From assembly GCA_017643395.1 (NCBI GenBank), contig JAEPNP010000001.1, positions 393,806 through 457,805 of the forward strand: DNA of 64,000 bases, written 5' to 3'. The DNA comes from Rhodothermales bacterium (lineage in GTDB: Bacteria > Bacteroidota > Rhodothermia > Rhodothermales > UBA10348). The stretch's first letter is position 1; each line of letters opens with the position of its first letter. Both the position numbers and the translations under genes were made by a program. A model generated the notes under the pieces. That model did not search any database and was not told where the DNA came from. It saw nothing but the letters and a program-made list of their open reading frames with translations. Positions 25,542 through 37,000 of the stretch are shown here, piece by piece.

Positions 25542-28091
25542 ATGGTTCGATTCCTCCCCGTTCTTGCGCTGCTACTGGCGGCCTGCTCCTCGCCCGAGCC
25601 GAAACCACGCCCCTCCGGTGCGTGGTCATCGCTGGATTGGATGACCCAGGCCAGGGCCTATCCCCAGCCGGATGTGCCGGCCGCCGGGGTATCCGAGGCC
25701 TTTGACCTGAAAAGGCGCGCGTTCAAGACGCAGGACTTCGAGCAGGAACCCTGGGAGGCCATCGGCCCCCACAATGTGGCCGGCCGCATGCTGTCGGTGG
25801 TGTTCAACCCGCAGCGGCCGCGCACGCTGCTGGCGGGCTCGGCCAGCGGAGGGCTTTGGCGCTCTTACTCCGGCGGCGAGGGAACGAGCGCCTGGCACCG
25901 GATCGAGACCGGATTCCCGGTCCTCGCCGCCTCGGCAGTCGCCTACGCGCCGGACGACTCCAGCACGATCTACCTCGGCACCGGGGAGGTGTACAACTAT
26001 CAGGATCGCGATGGACGGGGCGTCACCTATCGACCCTCTCGCGGCTCCTACGGCATGGGCATTCTGGTCTCCCGGGATGGCGGCACGAGCTGGAGCAAGA
26101 CGCTGGACTGGGCGGCCGAGCAGGGCCGCGGCGTGCAGATGATCACGGTGAACCCGCTTCGGCCGGCCTCGGTCTGGGCGGCGACCACCGAGGGTCTCTA
26201 TGTCAGCTACAACGCCGGACGCAGCTGGACGAACGTGCACCCGGTGATTATGGCCACGGACGTATCCCTGCATCCGGCCGACACGAGCCTGGTCCTGGCG
26301 GCGCACGGCAACCTGGGCACGCCGGGCAACGGCCTCTACCGATCCCTGGACGGCGGTGCCACCTGGAGTCGGACCACCGAAGGACTTCCCGCGACGTGGC
26401 GCGGCAAGGCCCTGATCACGCAGGCTCCCTCCGACCCGAACGTTGCCTACGCGACAATCGGGAACGGATTCACCTCCTCGGACGGGAATTGGCTGGTTCG
26501 CACGCTGGACGGCGGGGCGACCTGGGAGGTGATGCAGGAGACCACCAACTTCGTGGGGTCCCAGGGGTGGTATTCGCACGACGTTTCGATCAGTCCCGAC
26601 AACATCGACCACATCACGGTCGTGGGCTTCCTGATCTACACATCTACCGACGGCGGACGCGTCTTGAATCCGCAGACCGAATGGACGGGCTGGACGAACC
26701 CGACGCCCCCCATCGGTGGGCATGATGGGGTACCGCAGTGGACGCACCCGGATCACCATGCAATAGCAGTGCATCCCGAGGATGCCGACTACCATCTCTT
26801 TGCGACCGACGGAGGCATCTATCGCACGACCACCGGCGGTGCACCGTTCGAGGCCCTCAACGGGGGCCTGCAGACGGTGCAGTTCTATGCGGGTATGAGT
26901 AACAATCCCCAGGTGCCGCAGGTCGCCATGGCGGGCACCCAGGACAACTCCACGCTCCTCTACCGCGGCACCCTGCAGTGGCGCATCCTGAACGGAGGGG
27001 ACGGCGCCTGGACGGCCATCGACCCGGAGCAGCCCAATCGGGTTTACTGGTCCAGTCAGTACCTGGCGATGCGTCGCTCCACGGACAGCGGGCTCAGCTC
27101 CCAGGGCGTCGCACCGCCGGGCAACAACAGGCCCACGGGCTTCGTGGCACCGTTCGTATTGAGTCCCGTGAATCCCGCGCGGCTGTATGCCGGACGGGAC
27201 CGGGTATACATGTCCAGCAATCGCGGCGCCTCATGGGGCACCGGAAACGGTGGAAACCCGCTGACGGGTGAGCCGCTGGTCAGTCTCGCTGCCTCCTCCC
27301 AATCGGCCGATGTGGTCTATGCGGTAACGGCACCCGGCATTGAACGCGCGCGGGTGCTGGTTTCGCGCAGTGGAGCGGTTCGCTGGCAGGACATCACCGG
27401 GACATTACCAGATCGCTACCTGGTAGATATCGCGCTGGATCCTCAGGACGATAACCGGGCCTTCGTTGCTGTGGCCGGCTTTGGTACGCCCCATGTCTAT
27501 CGAACCGAAGACGGTGGTGCATCCTGGTCGGCTGCGATTTCGGGACTGCCCGACGTACCCACCTGGTCCGTTGTGGTCGATCCGCAGACACCCAACCGGG
27601 TGTACGCTGGAAACGATGTGGGTGTGTATGTCTCTTCGGACGGCGGCGATACCTGGGAGCCGTTCGACGAAGGACTTCCGGAGGCCCTCATCGCAATGGA
27701 TCTGGCCATCTCCGAAGCTGCCACCGCTGACGACGCTACCCGGCGGCTGAGGGTAGCCACGCACGGAAACGGCATGTTTCAGCGCGCGCTGGAAGGAACC
27801 GGATCGGAACCCGAACTACCCATTTTCAACCAGTTCGAGCTGCTGACCGTCTTTCCCAACCCGGCCCGTGAAGCCATCACGGTCACCTATGTGCTCGACA
27901 GCAGGCAGGATGTGCTGCTTACGCTGCATGACGCTTCCGGCCGACGTGCCAAAACGGTGATCGATGGGCCTGTCAACTCCGGCCGGGCGTTTGATCGCAT
28001 TCCGACTGCAGATCTCCCGGCGGGCATCTACTACGTGACCATTCGGTCCCAGGACGTGAACACCACCACCCCGGTGAGCATCGTGCGATAG
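25542..28091 (+). CDS. Sortilin/BNR-propeller lipoprotein with T9SS sorting domain
   Basis: 849 residues from the ATG at 25542, the start of a lipoprotein-type signal (VRFLPVLALLLAAC). The body holds at least seven Asp-box/BNR repeats such as SRDGGTSW, SLDGGATW, TLDGGATW, SSNRGASW, TEDGGASW and SSDGGDTW, the VPS10/sortilin-like ten-bladed-propeller family found in secreted glycosidases and surface proteins. The last 75 residues (VFPNPAREAITVTYVL ... DLPAGIYYVTIRSQD) are a type A T9SS C-terminal domain. The function is not assignable beyond secretion. The combination of a lipobox and a T9SS tail is unusual, and the lipobox could be spurious. Confidence 0.88.
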   Translation: MVRFLPVLALLLAACSSPEPKPRPSGAWSSLDWMTQARAYPQPDVPAAGVSEAFDLKRRAFKTQDFEQEPWEAIGPHNVAGRMLSVVFNPQRPRTLLAGSASGGLWRSYSGGEGTSAWHRIETGFPVLAASAVAYAPDDSSTIYLGTGEVYNYQDRDGRGVTYRPSRGSYGMGILVSRDGGTSWSKTLDWAAEQGRGVQMITVNPLRPASVWAATTEGLYVSYNAGRSWTNVHPVIMATDVSLHPADTSLVLAAHGNLGTPGNGLYRSLDGGATWSRTTEGLPATWRGKALITQAPSDPNVAYATIGNGFTSSDGNWLVRTLDGGATWEVMQETTNFVGSQGWYSHDVSISPDNIDHITVVGFLIYTSTDGGRVLNPQTEWTGWTNPTPPIGGHDGVPQWTHPDHHAIAVHPEDADYHLFATDGGIYRTTTGGAPFEALNGGLQTVQFYAGMSNNPQVPQVAMAGTQDNSTLLYRGTLQWRILNGGDGAWTAIDPEQPNRVYWSSQYLAMRRSTDSGLSSQGVAPPGNNRPTGFVAPFVLSPVNPARLYAGRDRVYMSSNRGASWGTGNGGNPLTGEPLVSLAASSQSADVVYAVTAPGIERARVLVSRSGAVRWQDITGTLPDRYLVDIALDPQDDNRAFVAVAGFGTPHVYRTEDGGASWSAAISGLPDVPTWSVVVDPQTPNRVYAGNDVGVYVSSDGGDTWEPFDEGLPEALIAMDLAISEAATADDATRRLRVATHGNGMFQRALEGTGSEPELPIFNQFELLTVFPNPAREAITVTYVLDSRQDVLLTLHDASGRRAKTVIDGPVNSGRAFDRIPTADLPAGIYYVTIRSQDVNTTTPVSIVR

Positions 28092-28167
28092 GTTCGGGGG
28101 TGGCCCGAACGGCTTGCCCGCGTCCGGGTGGGGTGGTTTCTTGGCCCAGAGCCAGCCCCCAAGAGCC

Positions 28168-28734
28168 ATGCAATCCCCCGAAGACCCGGACCGCCGCGCT
28201 TTCATCCGCCGCTTTGCTGGTCTTTCCGGTGGGGCCGCCCTGACGGCCTACATGCCGGCTTTTCTGGCTACCATGGACCTCGCTTGCAGCCCGGGAGCCG
28301 AGCAGCAGCCTTACCGCCTGTTCACAGCCGAGGAAGCCGCATTCGTGGAAGCCTTCACCGCGCGCATCATTCCAACCGATGACCGGCCCGGTGCCAGGGA
28401 GGCGGGTGTCACCCGGTTCATCGACATGGTGCTGGACACCATGCCCGTATTCACGGGAGCCGATGCGCTGATCCGCGGGACCATGGACCAGCTGGCCGGG
28501 CAGGCGGGCCAGCCCTTCGCCTCTCTTTCGGAGGACGAGCAGGACACCCTGATCCATGGGATCGAAACGGAGCTGCCGTTCCAGATCCTCCAATTCCTGA
28601 CTGTGGCCGGCTTTCTCAGCCATCCCGCTCGTGGAGGCAACCGGGGCAAGGTGGGCTGGCAACTCATCGGATTTGATGACCGTCACGCGTGGACGCCCCC
28701 CTTTGGCCACTACGACGCGGAGGTAAACGCATGA
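28168..28734 (+). CDS. Gluconate 2-dehydrogenase subunit 3-like protein (Tat)
   Basis: 188 residues. It starts with a Tat signal (DRRAFIRRFAGLSGGAALTA), followed by a region rich in FTAEEAAFVEAFTARIIPTDD and GVTRFIDMVLDT, the hallmark of the small subunit (subunit 3) of membrane FAD dehydrogenases. It helps export and maturation of the large FAD subunit, which follows with an ATGA overlap (28731). I use the ATG at 28168 because the twin-arginine motif is 9 residues after it. Confidence 0.9.
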   Translation: MQSPEDPDRRAFIRRFAGLSGGAALTAYMPAFLATMDLACSPGAEQQPYRLFTAEEAAFVEAFTARIIPTDDRPGAREAGVTRFIDMVLDTMPVFTGADALIRGTMDQLAGQAGQPFASLSEDEQDTLIHGIETELPFQILQFLTVAGFLSHPARGGNRGKVGWQLIGFDDRHAWTPPFGHYDAEVNA

Positions 28735-30380
28735 AACGTGTGGAGACCAGCACCCGCTATGCCACCCGTGAGGAGGTAGACTTTGTGATCGTCGGCTCCG
28801 GCAGCGCCGGCGGCATCATGGCCCGCGAATTGGCTGCCGCCGGCCACAGCGTGGTCCTTCTTGAGAAGGGCCCCTGGGTAGACCCGTCCGAGTTTCGGCA
28901 CGATGAGTGGAAAACGTTTTTTGAGTACGAGTGGATGGGCAACGGCGATGGCAGCCACGGGCAGACATTCCGCGCCTCCGAGGATCAGGTCGCGGCCCCT
29001 ACCCCGTTTCCGCCTGCGCTCTACGCAAAAATGGTCGGTGGCAGCAGTGTGCACTTCACAGCCAACTTCTGGCGCTTCCGCCCCGTCGACTTCAATGAGC
29101 GCAGCCGCCTCGGTCCGATTGCCGGAACGAATTTCGCCGACTGGCCGCTGACGTACGACGAGCTCGAGCCGTACTACACGCGGGTCGACTGGGAAATCGG
29201 AGTCTCCGGTACGCCGGCCCCGGACGACCCTCCGCGGTCCCGCCCCTATCCGATGCCGCCGCTTGCGGTGAAGTCCTCGGGCGTGCTGATGGACCGCGCA
29301 GCGGCCAAGCTCGGTCTGCACTCGCATCCCGCCCCCATGGCCATCCTGTCGGAGGTCTACGACGGTCGTGCGCCGTGCATCAATTGCGGCTTCTGCCTGG
29401 CATACGGCTGCGAGGTCAACGCCAAATCCTCCACACTGGCGACGATGATCCCCCAGGCGGTCTCATCCGGCAACTGTGAGGTCCGCCCGCTGAGCACCGT
29501 CTTTCAGGTTGCCCTCGGCGCGGACGGCCGTGCGCGGGAGGTCCGGTACCTGGACAAAGACGGACTGGAGCATGCCCAGGCCGCCAAGGCCGTCATACTG
29601 AGTGCGAATGGGGCCGAAACCGCTCGTTTGCTGCTCCTGTCGGAAATCGGGAATGGCAGCGGAATGGTGGGTCAGAACCTGATGTTCAACGGACAAACAG
29701 CGGCCAACGGACTGTTTGAGCACGCGCTGAACGAGTTCAAGGGCCCCCAGGTCACCCGGATCGTGCACGACTGGTACGATACCGACCCCGGCCGCGGCTT
29801 CTACGGCGGCGGTGGGCTGGACGCCCGTTTTCAGCCTGGAACCCCCATCTGGTGGGCCGTCGGAGGTGGGTTGCCGCCCTCTGTGCCTACATGGGGGGCC
29901 GGGTTCAAGGACGCGCTGGAGCGGTACTACACGCGTAGCATGACGGTGGCCGTGCACACCACCTCCCTGCCCGTCGCGAGCAACAACGTGACGCTGGACC
30001 CGACCCATACGGATCAACATGGGCTGCCGTCGCTTCGCATCACCTATCGCGACCATGATGATGACCTCGCCACCATGGCGTTTCTGCAGGACCGGGCTCG
30101 CGAGGTCCTGGACGCCGCCGGAGCCCAGGAAGTCTGGGCGCCGGAGGTTGTGCCTCAAAGTGCCGGAGCCCACCTGCTCGGCACCACCCGAATGGGCACG
30201 AATCCCGACACTTCGGTTGTGGATCGCTACCACCGCAGCCACGAGATCCCCAACTTGTTTATGGTCGATGGGGGCAGTTTCGTGTCTTCCGGAAGGGGGC
30301 AGCCCACCATGACCATCATGGCCCTGGCATTCCGCGCCGCAGAGCACATCTCCGAATTCGCCCGACGCGGCGAGATCTAA
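28731..30380 (+). CDS. GMC-type FAD dehydrogenase, large subunit
   Basis: 549 residues. The GMC oxidoreductase fold: FAD motif VIVGSGSAGGIMARELAAAG near residues 17-36, VLLEKG, the GMC signature MVGGSSVHFTANFWRFRP, and the C-terminal catalytic region HLLGTTRMGTNPDTSVVD, FMVDGGSFVSSGRGQPTMTI. A cysteine cluster C216-x2-C219-x2-C222-x4-C227 is in the hinge region, as in bacterial glucose dehydrogenases that carry an Fe-S cluster there. No cytochrome c subunit is adjacent. The electron acceptor is therefore unclear. The sugar or alcohol substrate is unknown. Confidence 0.9.
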   Translation: MKRVETSTRYATREEVDFVIVGSGSAGGIMARELAAAGHSVVLLEKGPWVDPSEFRHDEWKTFFEYEWMGNGDGSHGQTFRASEDQVAAPTPFPPALYAKMVGGSSVHFTANFWRFRPVDFNERSRLGPIAGTNFADWPLTYDELEPYYTRVDWEIGVSGTPAPDDPPRSRPYPMPPLAVKSSGVLMDRAAAKLGLHSHPAPMAILSEVYDGRAPCINCGFCLAYGCEVNAKSSTLATMIPQAVSSGNCEVRPLSTVFQVALGADGRAREVRYLDKDGLEHAQAAKAVILSANGAETARLLLLSEIGNGSGMVGQNLMFNGQTAANGLFEHALNEFKGPQVTRIVHDWYDTDPGRGFYGGGGLDARFQPGTPIWWAVGGGLPPSVPTWGAGFKDALERYYTRSMTVAVHTTSLPVASNNVTLDPTHTDQHGLPSLRITYRDHDDDLATMAFLQDRAREVLDAAGAQEVWAPEVVPQSAGAHLLGTTRMGTNPDTSVVDRYHRSHEIPNLFMVDGGSFVSSGRGQPTMTIMALAFRAAEHISEFARRGEI

Positions 30381-30383
30381 TTC

Positions 30384-31013
30384 ATGCGTACCGTTTCTCT
30401 CTTACTTGTTGTGGCTCTGGCAGGGTGCAGCGCCTCGGACCCCATCACCCAGCCGTCTCTGGTTTCCCTGCATCAGGCGGCCCCGGATTCCTTCGAGGTC
30501 CGCATGGAGACCAGCGAAGGAGCCCTGAACCTGCGTCTCTATCGGAACTGGTCTCCGGAAGGGGTGGATCGGGCCTACTACCTGTTCCGAAACAACTTCT
30601 ATGAGGGTGCCCGCTTCTACCGGGTGGTGGAAGACTTCGTGGCTCAGTTCGGCGGATCGGGTGACCCCGTCATTGACGAGCAGTGGCGCCAGATGCCGTT
30701 GAACGATGAGCCCGTTCGAGCCAGCAATGAGCGGGGCACCCTGTCGTTCGCCCGCGCCGGAGCGCGTACGCGGTCCTTCACCATGTTCATCAACCTGAAG
30801 GACAACATTCACCTGGACGCGGATCGCTCCTCACGCAACGTCGTGGGCTTTCCTCCCATCGGTCGTGTGGTCGAGGGCATGGACATCGTGGAGCGCTTGT
30901 TCAGCGCTTACGGGAACGAACCGATGCGTACCGACCTCGGAGCGCGCACACTGGCCGCTGAATACCCTGAACTCGATTCGATTGCGGTCACGACGGTAGT
31001 TCGTGCCTGGTAG
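30384..31013 (+). CDS. Cyclophilin-type peptidyl-prolyl isomerase lipoprotein
   Basis: 209 residues. Lipoprotein signal with Cys15 (SLLLVVALAGC). The cyclophilin domain spans about residues 38-205: METSEGALNLRLY, RNNFYEGARFYRVVEDFVAQ, GTLSFARAGARTRSFTMFIN and GFPPIGRVVEGMDIVERLFS. It differs from the 21879 gene and shows less conserved active-site residues (FYRVVEDF for FHRVIPxF, so the Arg is kept). It lies 3 bp after the GMC gene and is likely cotranscribed. It may help fold the exported dehydrogenase (inference). Confidence 0.85.
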   Translation: MRTVSLLLVVALAGCSASDPITQPSLVSLHQAAPDSFEVRMETSEGALNLRLYRNWSPEGVDRAYYLFRNNFYEGARFYRVVEDFVAQFGGSGDPVIDEQWRQMPLNDEPVRASNERGTLSFARAGARTRSFTMFINLKDNIHLDADRSSRNVVGFPPIGRVVEGMDIVERLFSAYGNEPMRTDLGARTLAAEYPELDSIAVTTVVRAW

Positions 31014-31076
31014 GAATCCCCTTTAGAGCGGGCCTGTGCTGACGATACCGACCGGGTATACCCCTACCCTGTCGTC

Positions 31077-34000
31077 ATGCGTCACTTTCCCCGTCCGGCT
31101 GTGCTTGCGGTGCTCACCACCGTGGCCCTCAGTGCACCGGCTCGTGCCCAGGACCACAACCATGAGACGCACGCCCAGTCTGATGCATTCTGGGCGGCAA
31201 AGGCCCGTAACCACACAGGCCGCTATGTCATCGCTGCGGGACCGCTCGTAGCCCAGAGCCCCGCCGATCTGAGTGAGCTCGGCGAGTGGAGCAGCGTGAT
31301 CGAGTGGCCGCACGTCCCGGTGTCGGCTGCGAATCTGCCGGACGGTCGCATTCTGACGTGGTCGTCCAACCGGACGGACGGATTCCCGTCGGGCTCGGAG
31401 TTCACCTATGCCTCTGTCTGGGACCCGCAGACCGGCAGCTTTGTGGACACACCGAACCACACGCACGACATGTTCTGCGCCCACCTGGTCATGCTGCCGG
31501 ATGGCAAGCTCCTGGTGAACGGCGGGCGCAACCACGTCAAGACCACCTCCGTCTTCGATCCGGATACGGGAAGCTGGTCGCAGACATTCTCCATGAATCA
31601 CGGGCGCTGGTACCCGACCACGGTCGCGATGCCGGATGGCACGGTGTTTACGGCTTCGGGGAGCGGCCAACCTAACGCGGCCGACACGGCTGAGCTCCTG
31701 ACGCCCGGGTCCGGATGGGCGGAACTGACAGGAATCGACTGGGGTGGAATCTCCGGCCAGTTGGGCTTCGAATCCCACTGGTGGCCGCACCTTTTCCTGG
31801 ACCCCAGAGGCGACATCGTGCATGCGGGGCCGACCTCGATCATGCACCGCGTCACGGTGCAGGGCAACGGACAGCTTCTGGAGTACGGCCCGTGGCTGCC
31901 CGATGCATGGTATTCCAAGCATGCGGCCGTGGCCATGTACGACGAGGGCAAGATTCTCATTGCCGGCGGCGCGGGTACGGCTGTCGCCGACCCCGCCACC
32001 AATCGGGCGTTGATCATGGATGTCAACGGGGCAACGCCCGTGGTCACCGAGATCGCGCCCATGCAGCACCCGCGCAGGTTCGCCAGCGCCGTCGTGCTGC
32101 CAAACGGCGAAGTGCTGGTGGTTGGCGGAAATACCACCGGCATCAAGTTCAGCGATGACGGCACGGTACTCCCGGTGGAAATCTGGAGTCCGGACGCCGG
32201 CACCTGGCGCACCGTCGCGGGGATCTCCGAGCCTCGCAACTACCACTCCATTGCCCTGCTCCTGGACGATGGCCGCGTGCTATCTGCGGGCGGTGGCCTC
32301 TGTGGCTCCGGATGTGCCGCCAATCACCAGGACGGACAGGTCTACACACCGCCGTATCTCTACGACGCCGCCGGGGCCCTGAAACCCCGCCCGGAGATCC
32401 TGAATGCTCCTTCAGCGGTCGGCTACAGCCAGACCTTCCAGATTCAGGCTACCCGGGACATCGACTATTTCACGATGATCAAGGCATCGTCCACCACGCA
32501 TGCGGTCAATACGGATCAGCGCCTGGTTCGCCTTGCGGTTCGGTCGCGCTCGGGAGACAACTACGAGGTCATCTCTCACCCGAACAAGAACGTGCTGTCC
32601 CCCGGATACTGGATGCTGTTTGCCGTCGATACCGACGGCACACCATCGACATCCATGCCCGTCCTTGTCACGGAAGATCTGTCGGCCTCACTGCTCTCGA
32701 TCGCCGACCAGGAATCGCGGAATCTGGACACCGTCAACCTGCAGGTTCAGTGGTTCGTGCCGGAGGGCATGACGGCATCGTTTTCAGCCACGGGGCTTCC
32801 CCCCGGGCTCTCCATACACGCCGAGACCGGCCTGATCTCCGGAACGATCGCGGCCGGCTCGACCGGCCTGCACGCGGTGGAGATCACGCTTACCGCAGGT
32901 CAACTCCAGGACACGGAATCATTCAACTGGACCGTGCGGGACGGCGGCACTGGTTCGATTCTCCGGGAGTGGTGGAGCAACATCCAGGGCGATGAGCTCG
33001 CCGGTCTTCGCAGCGACCCCCGCTATCCCGACAGTCCATCGGGAACCGACTACCCGGACCAGTTTGAGGCCCCGACCGACATCGCCAACTTCTACGGCAC
33101 GCGGATGCGGGGCTTCCTGCACCCGCTTGAGGACGGGCTGTACACGTTCTGGATTGCCAGCGACAACCACGGCGAGCTGTGGCTCAGCACCAGTGCATCT
33201 CCGGACGACGCGCAGGTCATCGCTACGGTCGGCCATTGGACTCCTTCGAGGGATTGGGAGAAATACGCCTCGCAGGAGTCGGCGCAGGTCTACCTCGAAG
33301 CCGGGAATCTTTACTACATCGAGGCTGTGCACAAGGAAGGAGCGGGCGGAGACAATCTGGCCGTGGCCTGGCAGACCCCGAGCCGCCTCCGAGAAGTCAT
33401 ACCGGGCACTTTTCTCTCGCCCTTCAATGGGTCTCCCGCCCTGGCAAACCCCGGAGACCAGCAGGACCCCGTCGGAACTGCGGTTAACCTGCAGCTGCAG
33501 GCCGCGGACCCTGAAAACGAGCCCCTGACGTTCTCCGCCTCCGGCCTGCCGGACGGCTTGTTGCTGGACACTCAGACAGGGATGATTTCCGGCATACTCG
33601 CCACGCCAGGCACGTTCACGGTGTCGGCGGCGGTGACTGACGGAACCGGACTGGAGTCGGTCACCTTCGTGTGGACGGTGGACTCAAACACCGCGCCGCT
33701 CGCCATTGCCGGGGTGCAGTCTTCACCCATTGCTGTCGGCCAGGCCGGCAGCGTTTCGCTGAGTGTCTCCGGGCCCGCTTCCTTCGATGTGGCATGGGAC
33801 TTTGGCGATGGGACAAGCACAACGGGCGGGGCGCAGGCATCCCACACCTGGAGCGCTCCCGGACGCTATCAGATTTCCGCCGTGGTCACGGCCGGCCCGG
33901 AATCGGCGCAGGTCTCGTTCTTCCAGAACGTGCACCCGGCCGAAACGGGCCAGGCGGGCAGCCGCAGCTCCAGCATTGTCCTTGACGCCTCCGGTCGGAT

Positions 34001-37000
34001 CTGGAACGTCAATCCGGACAACAACTCCGTAACCGTGACCAGTGCGAACGGGCAGGTTCGCCTCGCGGAACTTCCTGTCGGGGATAATCCGGTGGCGCTG
34101 TCTCATGCAGCGAACCGGGTGTTTGTGGTAAGTCGGGGTTCCGGCACCGTCACAAGCGTTTCCACCTCATCACTGGGTGTGGTGGAGACATTTGACATGC
34201 CGTTTGCAAGCAGACCCTATGGCATTGTGGTTCGCCCGGATGGATCGGAGGCCTTCGTAGCCCTCGAGGGCTCCGGGCGCGTGGTCCGACTGGACCTCTC
34301 TTCCGGTCTTGCCGAACAGTCATCGTCTCTGGGCCCCTGGCTGCGCCACCTCGCGTTGTCCGGCGACGGAAGCCGACTCTACGTCACAAGATTCATCACC
34401 CCGCCCATCGCAGGAGAAAGCACGGCCAACGTAGGGACCGAGGGGGGCGGGGAGGTACTGTGGATTCGTACATCCGATCTCGGCCTGGACCGCACGACCA
34501 CGCTGGCCTACAACGACGTGGTGGACACGCCCGATCGCGCTCGCGGCATCGCCAACTACCTCGCGGCTCCAGCCGTTTCCCCGGACGGTGCGTCGCTGTG
34601 GATCCCGTCCAAGTTCGACAACATTTTCCGCGGCCTGCAGCGTGACGGCGAGGCACGCGAGCACGACCGGCTCGTGCGTGGCGGCATCTCTGTGATCGAC
34701 ATCCCATCCGGAAACGAACGGGTGGCCGACCGACTCGACGTCGACGACCAGAGCCACCCTGTCGCGTCCGTGTTCGGGCCGCGCGGCAACGTGCTCTTTG
34801 TGGCTCATTCGGGCTCGCGTGCGGTGACGGCCATTGACCCGTTCCTGGGCCAGGCCATTACGCGCATCGCAGTCGGACGGGCCCCGACAGGTCTTGCGCT
34901 CTCTGCCGACGGCCGCACGCTGTTCGTGCACAACTACATGGACCGCACCGTGCAGTCCGTGAATGTGACCGCGCTCACCGAAGGCGGAAGCGGAGTGGAA
35001 GCGCCGGTCGGTCAGGCCATTTCGACGGTGGGTATCGAAGCCCTGGATGCCGTGGTGCTTCGTGGCAAGCAGCTCTTCAACGACGCTTTCGATGACCGCC
35101 TCTCGGCCCAGGACTACCTGTCCTGCGCCTCCTGCCATGCCGGCGGCGCGCATGACGGCCGCGTCTGGGACATGACAGACGGTGGAGAGGGACTGCGCAA
35201 TACCATCGATCTGCGCGGCCGCGGCGGCACCGACCATGGTCCGGTGCACTGGACGGCCAACTTTGACGAGATCCACGACTTTGAGAACGATATCCGGGGC
35301 GTCTTCGACGGAACGGGCCTGTTGAATAATGCCGACTTCCAGGCAACGCAGGACCCGCTTGGCCCCCTGAAGGCCGGGCGCTCCCCGGATCTGGACGCGC
35401 TGGCCGCGTACGTTGCAAGCCTGCGAGAATCAGGCAGCAGCCCCTTCCGCATGGCCGACGGTTCGCTTTCGGCCGCGGCGGCGGCGGGACTTGAGATATT
35501 TCGTCAACTGGACTGTGCCGCCTGTCACTCCGGTACGCGATTCACGGACAGCCCATCGCTCACACTGCATGATATAGGCACGTTGCGTGCATCCAGCGGA
35601 AGCCGTCTCGGGCAGCCATTGACCGGCATCGATACGCCGACGCTGCGGGGTGTCTGGGCCACGGGGCCGTACCTGCATGACGGCTCTGCCGCCACCCTGG
35701 GCGATGCCGTGCAGGCCCATTCCGGCGTGTCCGTCTCGGCAGGGGATTTGGCGAACCTGGTCGCCTATCTCCAGGCCATCGACGACGAGGAGGCCGCGGC
35801 TCCTTCATCAGGCGGCCCGCCCGTCGTGGACGCCATCGCCGAACAGTCGCACCTGCTCGAGGAGGCGGTCAGCCTGGTTGTTACCGCAAGCGAGCCCGAC
35901 GGGGACCCGGTGACGTTCAGTGCCTCCGGACTGCCACCCGGATTGTCCATGTCCCCCGACGGCCACATTACCGGCGCTGGAACACAGGCCGGAGCCTACA
36001 CCGTCACCGTGCGGGCGGAGGACATCGACGGTTCCGATGCGCGACAATTCACGTGGAGAATCCTGCAGGTTGACGTGCCTGTGGAGTCCACCTGCTATCT
36101 GGTGGCGGACAATAGCGGCGCCGCCGATGTGCTGACCATGGTTGTCGATGGCCAGGAATCCCGGGTTGGGGGCACGGGCACGACCAGGATCGAAGGCATT
36201 GCATACAGCCCCACCCTCGGCTCACTCTACGCGGCGGACGCGGACCGGCTGGGACGCCTGGACACGGCGACCGGAGCGTTCCTGGATGTCGGTGCCTTTG
36301 GCTCCGCTGACGGAGCGGACGGAACGCGCGGGGTCTCGGATGTGGACGGCATGGCCTTCCAGCCGGGAACGGGCCTTCTGTTCGGTAGCGTTGCCAAATC
36401 GGGAGAGCCCGACCTGTTGGTTGTCATCGACCCGGTTACCGGGTCCGTGGTCCCGAACCACTTCGGAGCAGGCACGGGATACGTCACCATCGCACCGGTA
36501 GACGGTGTCGAAACCCTGGACGACATCGCCTTTCACCCGACAACCGGAGTGCTGTACGGCGTCGGTACTACCTCCGGGGGTACACGGCTCTTTACCCTCA
36601 ATCCCGTGACCGGGATGACGGCTCTCGTCGGGGTGGTTGATCGCGAGATAGAAGGTCTCGGATTCACCACGGACGGTCGCCTCTTCGGCACGACCGGAGA
36701 CAACGGGCGCACGATCGTCGAGATCGACCAGATTACGGCCTCGACGACGGCCGTGGCGACGTTGGGAGAGGGTGGGACAGACTACGAGTCCATCGACTGC
36801 CGCGGACCGCAGGCCGAACAACGCATATCCGGCACTGTCTACTTCGACGAGAATGGGGACGGCGTGCTCGGAGCAGGAGAGAACGGCCAGGCCAACGCGC
36901 GGCTGGATCTGTTCCGTGACCTCAATTCGGACGACACCCTGGATGCGGGCGATGCCCTCCTGCGCTCTGTCACAACCGCCCAGGACGGTACATGGTCGTT

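Noticed and set aside
25626-26795. 389-codon open frame on the - strand
   Set aside because: Antisense to the sortilin-like gene, whose Asp-box repeats and T9SS tail are clear. No family signal.
31023-32246. 407-codon open frame on the - strand
   Set aside because: Antisense to the copper oxidase domain of the giant gene. No recognisable fold.
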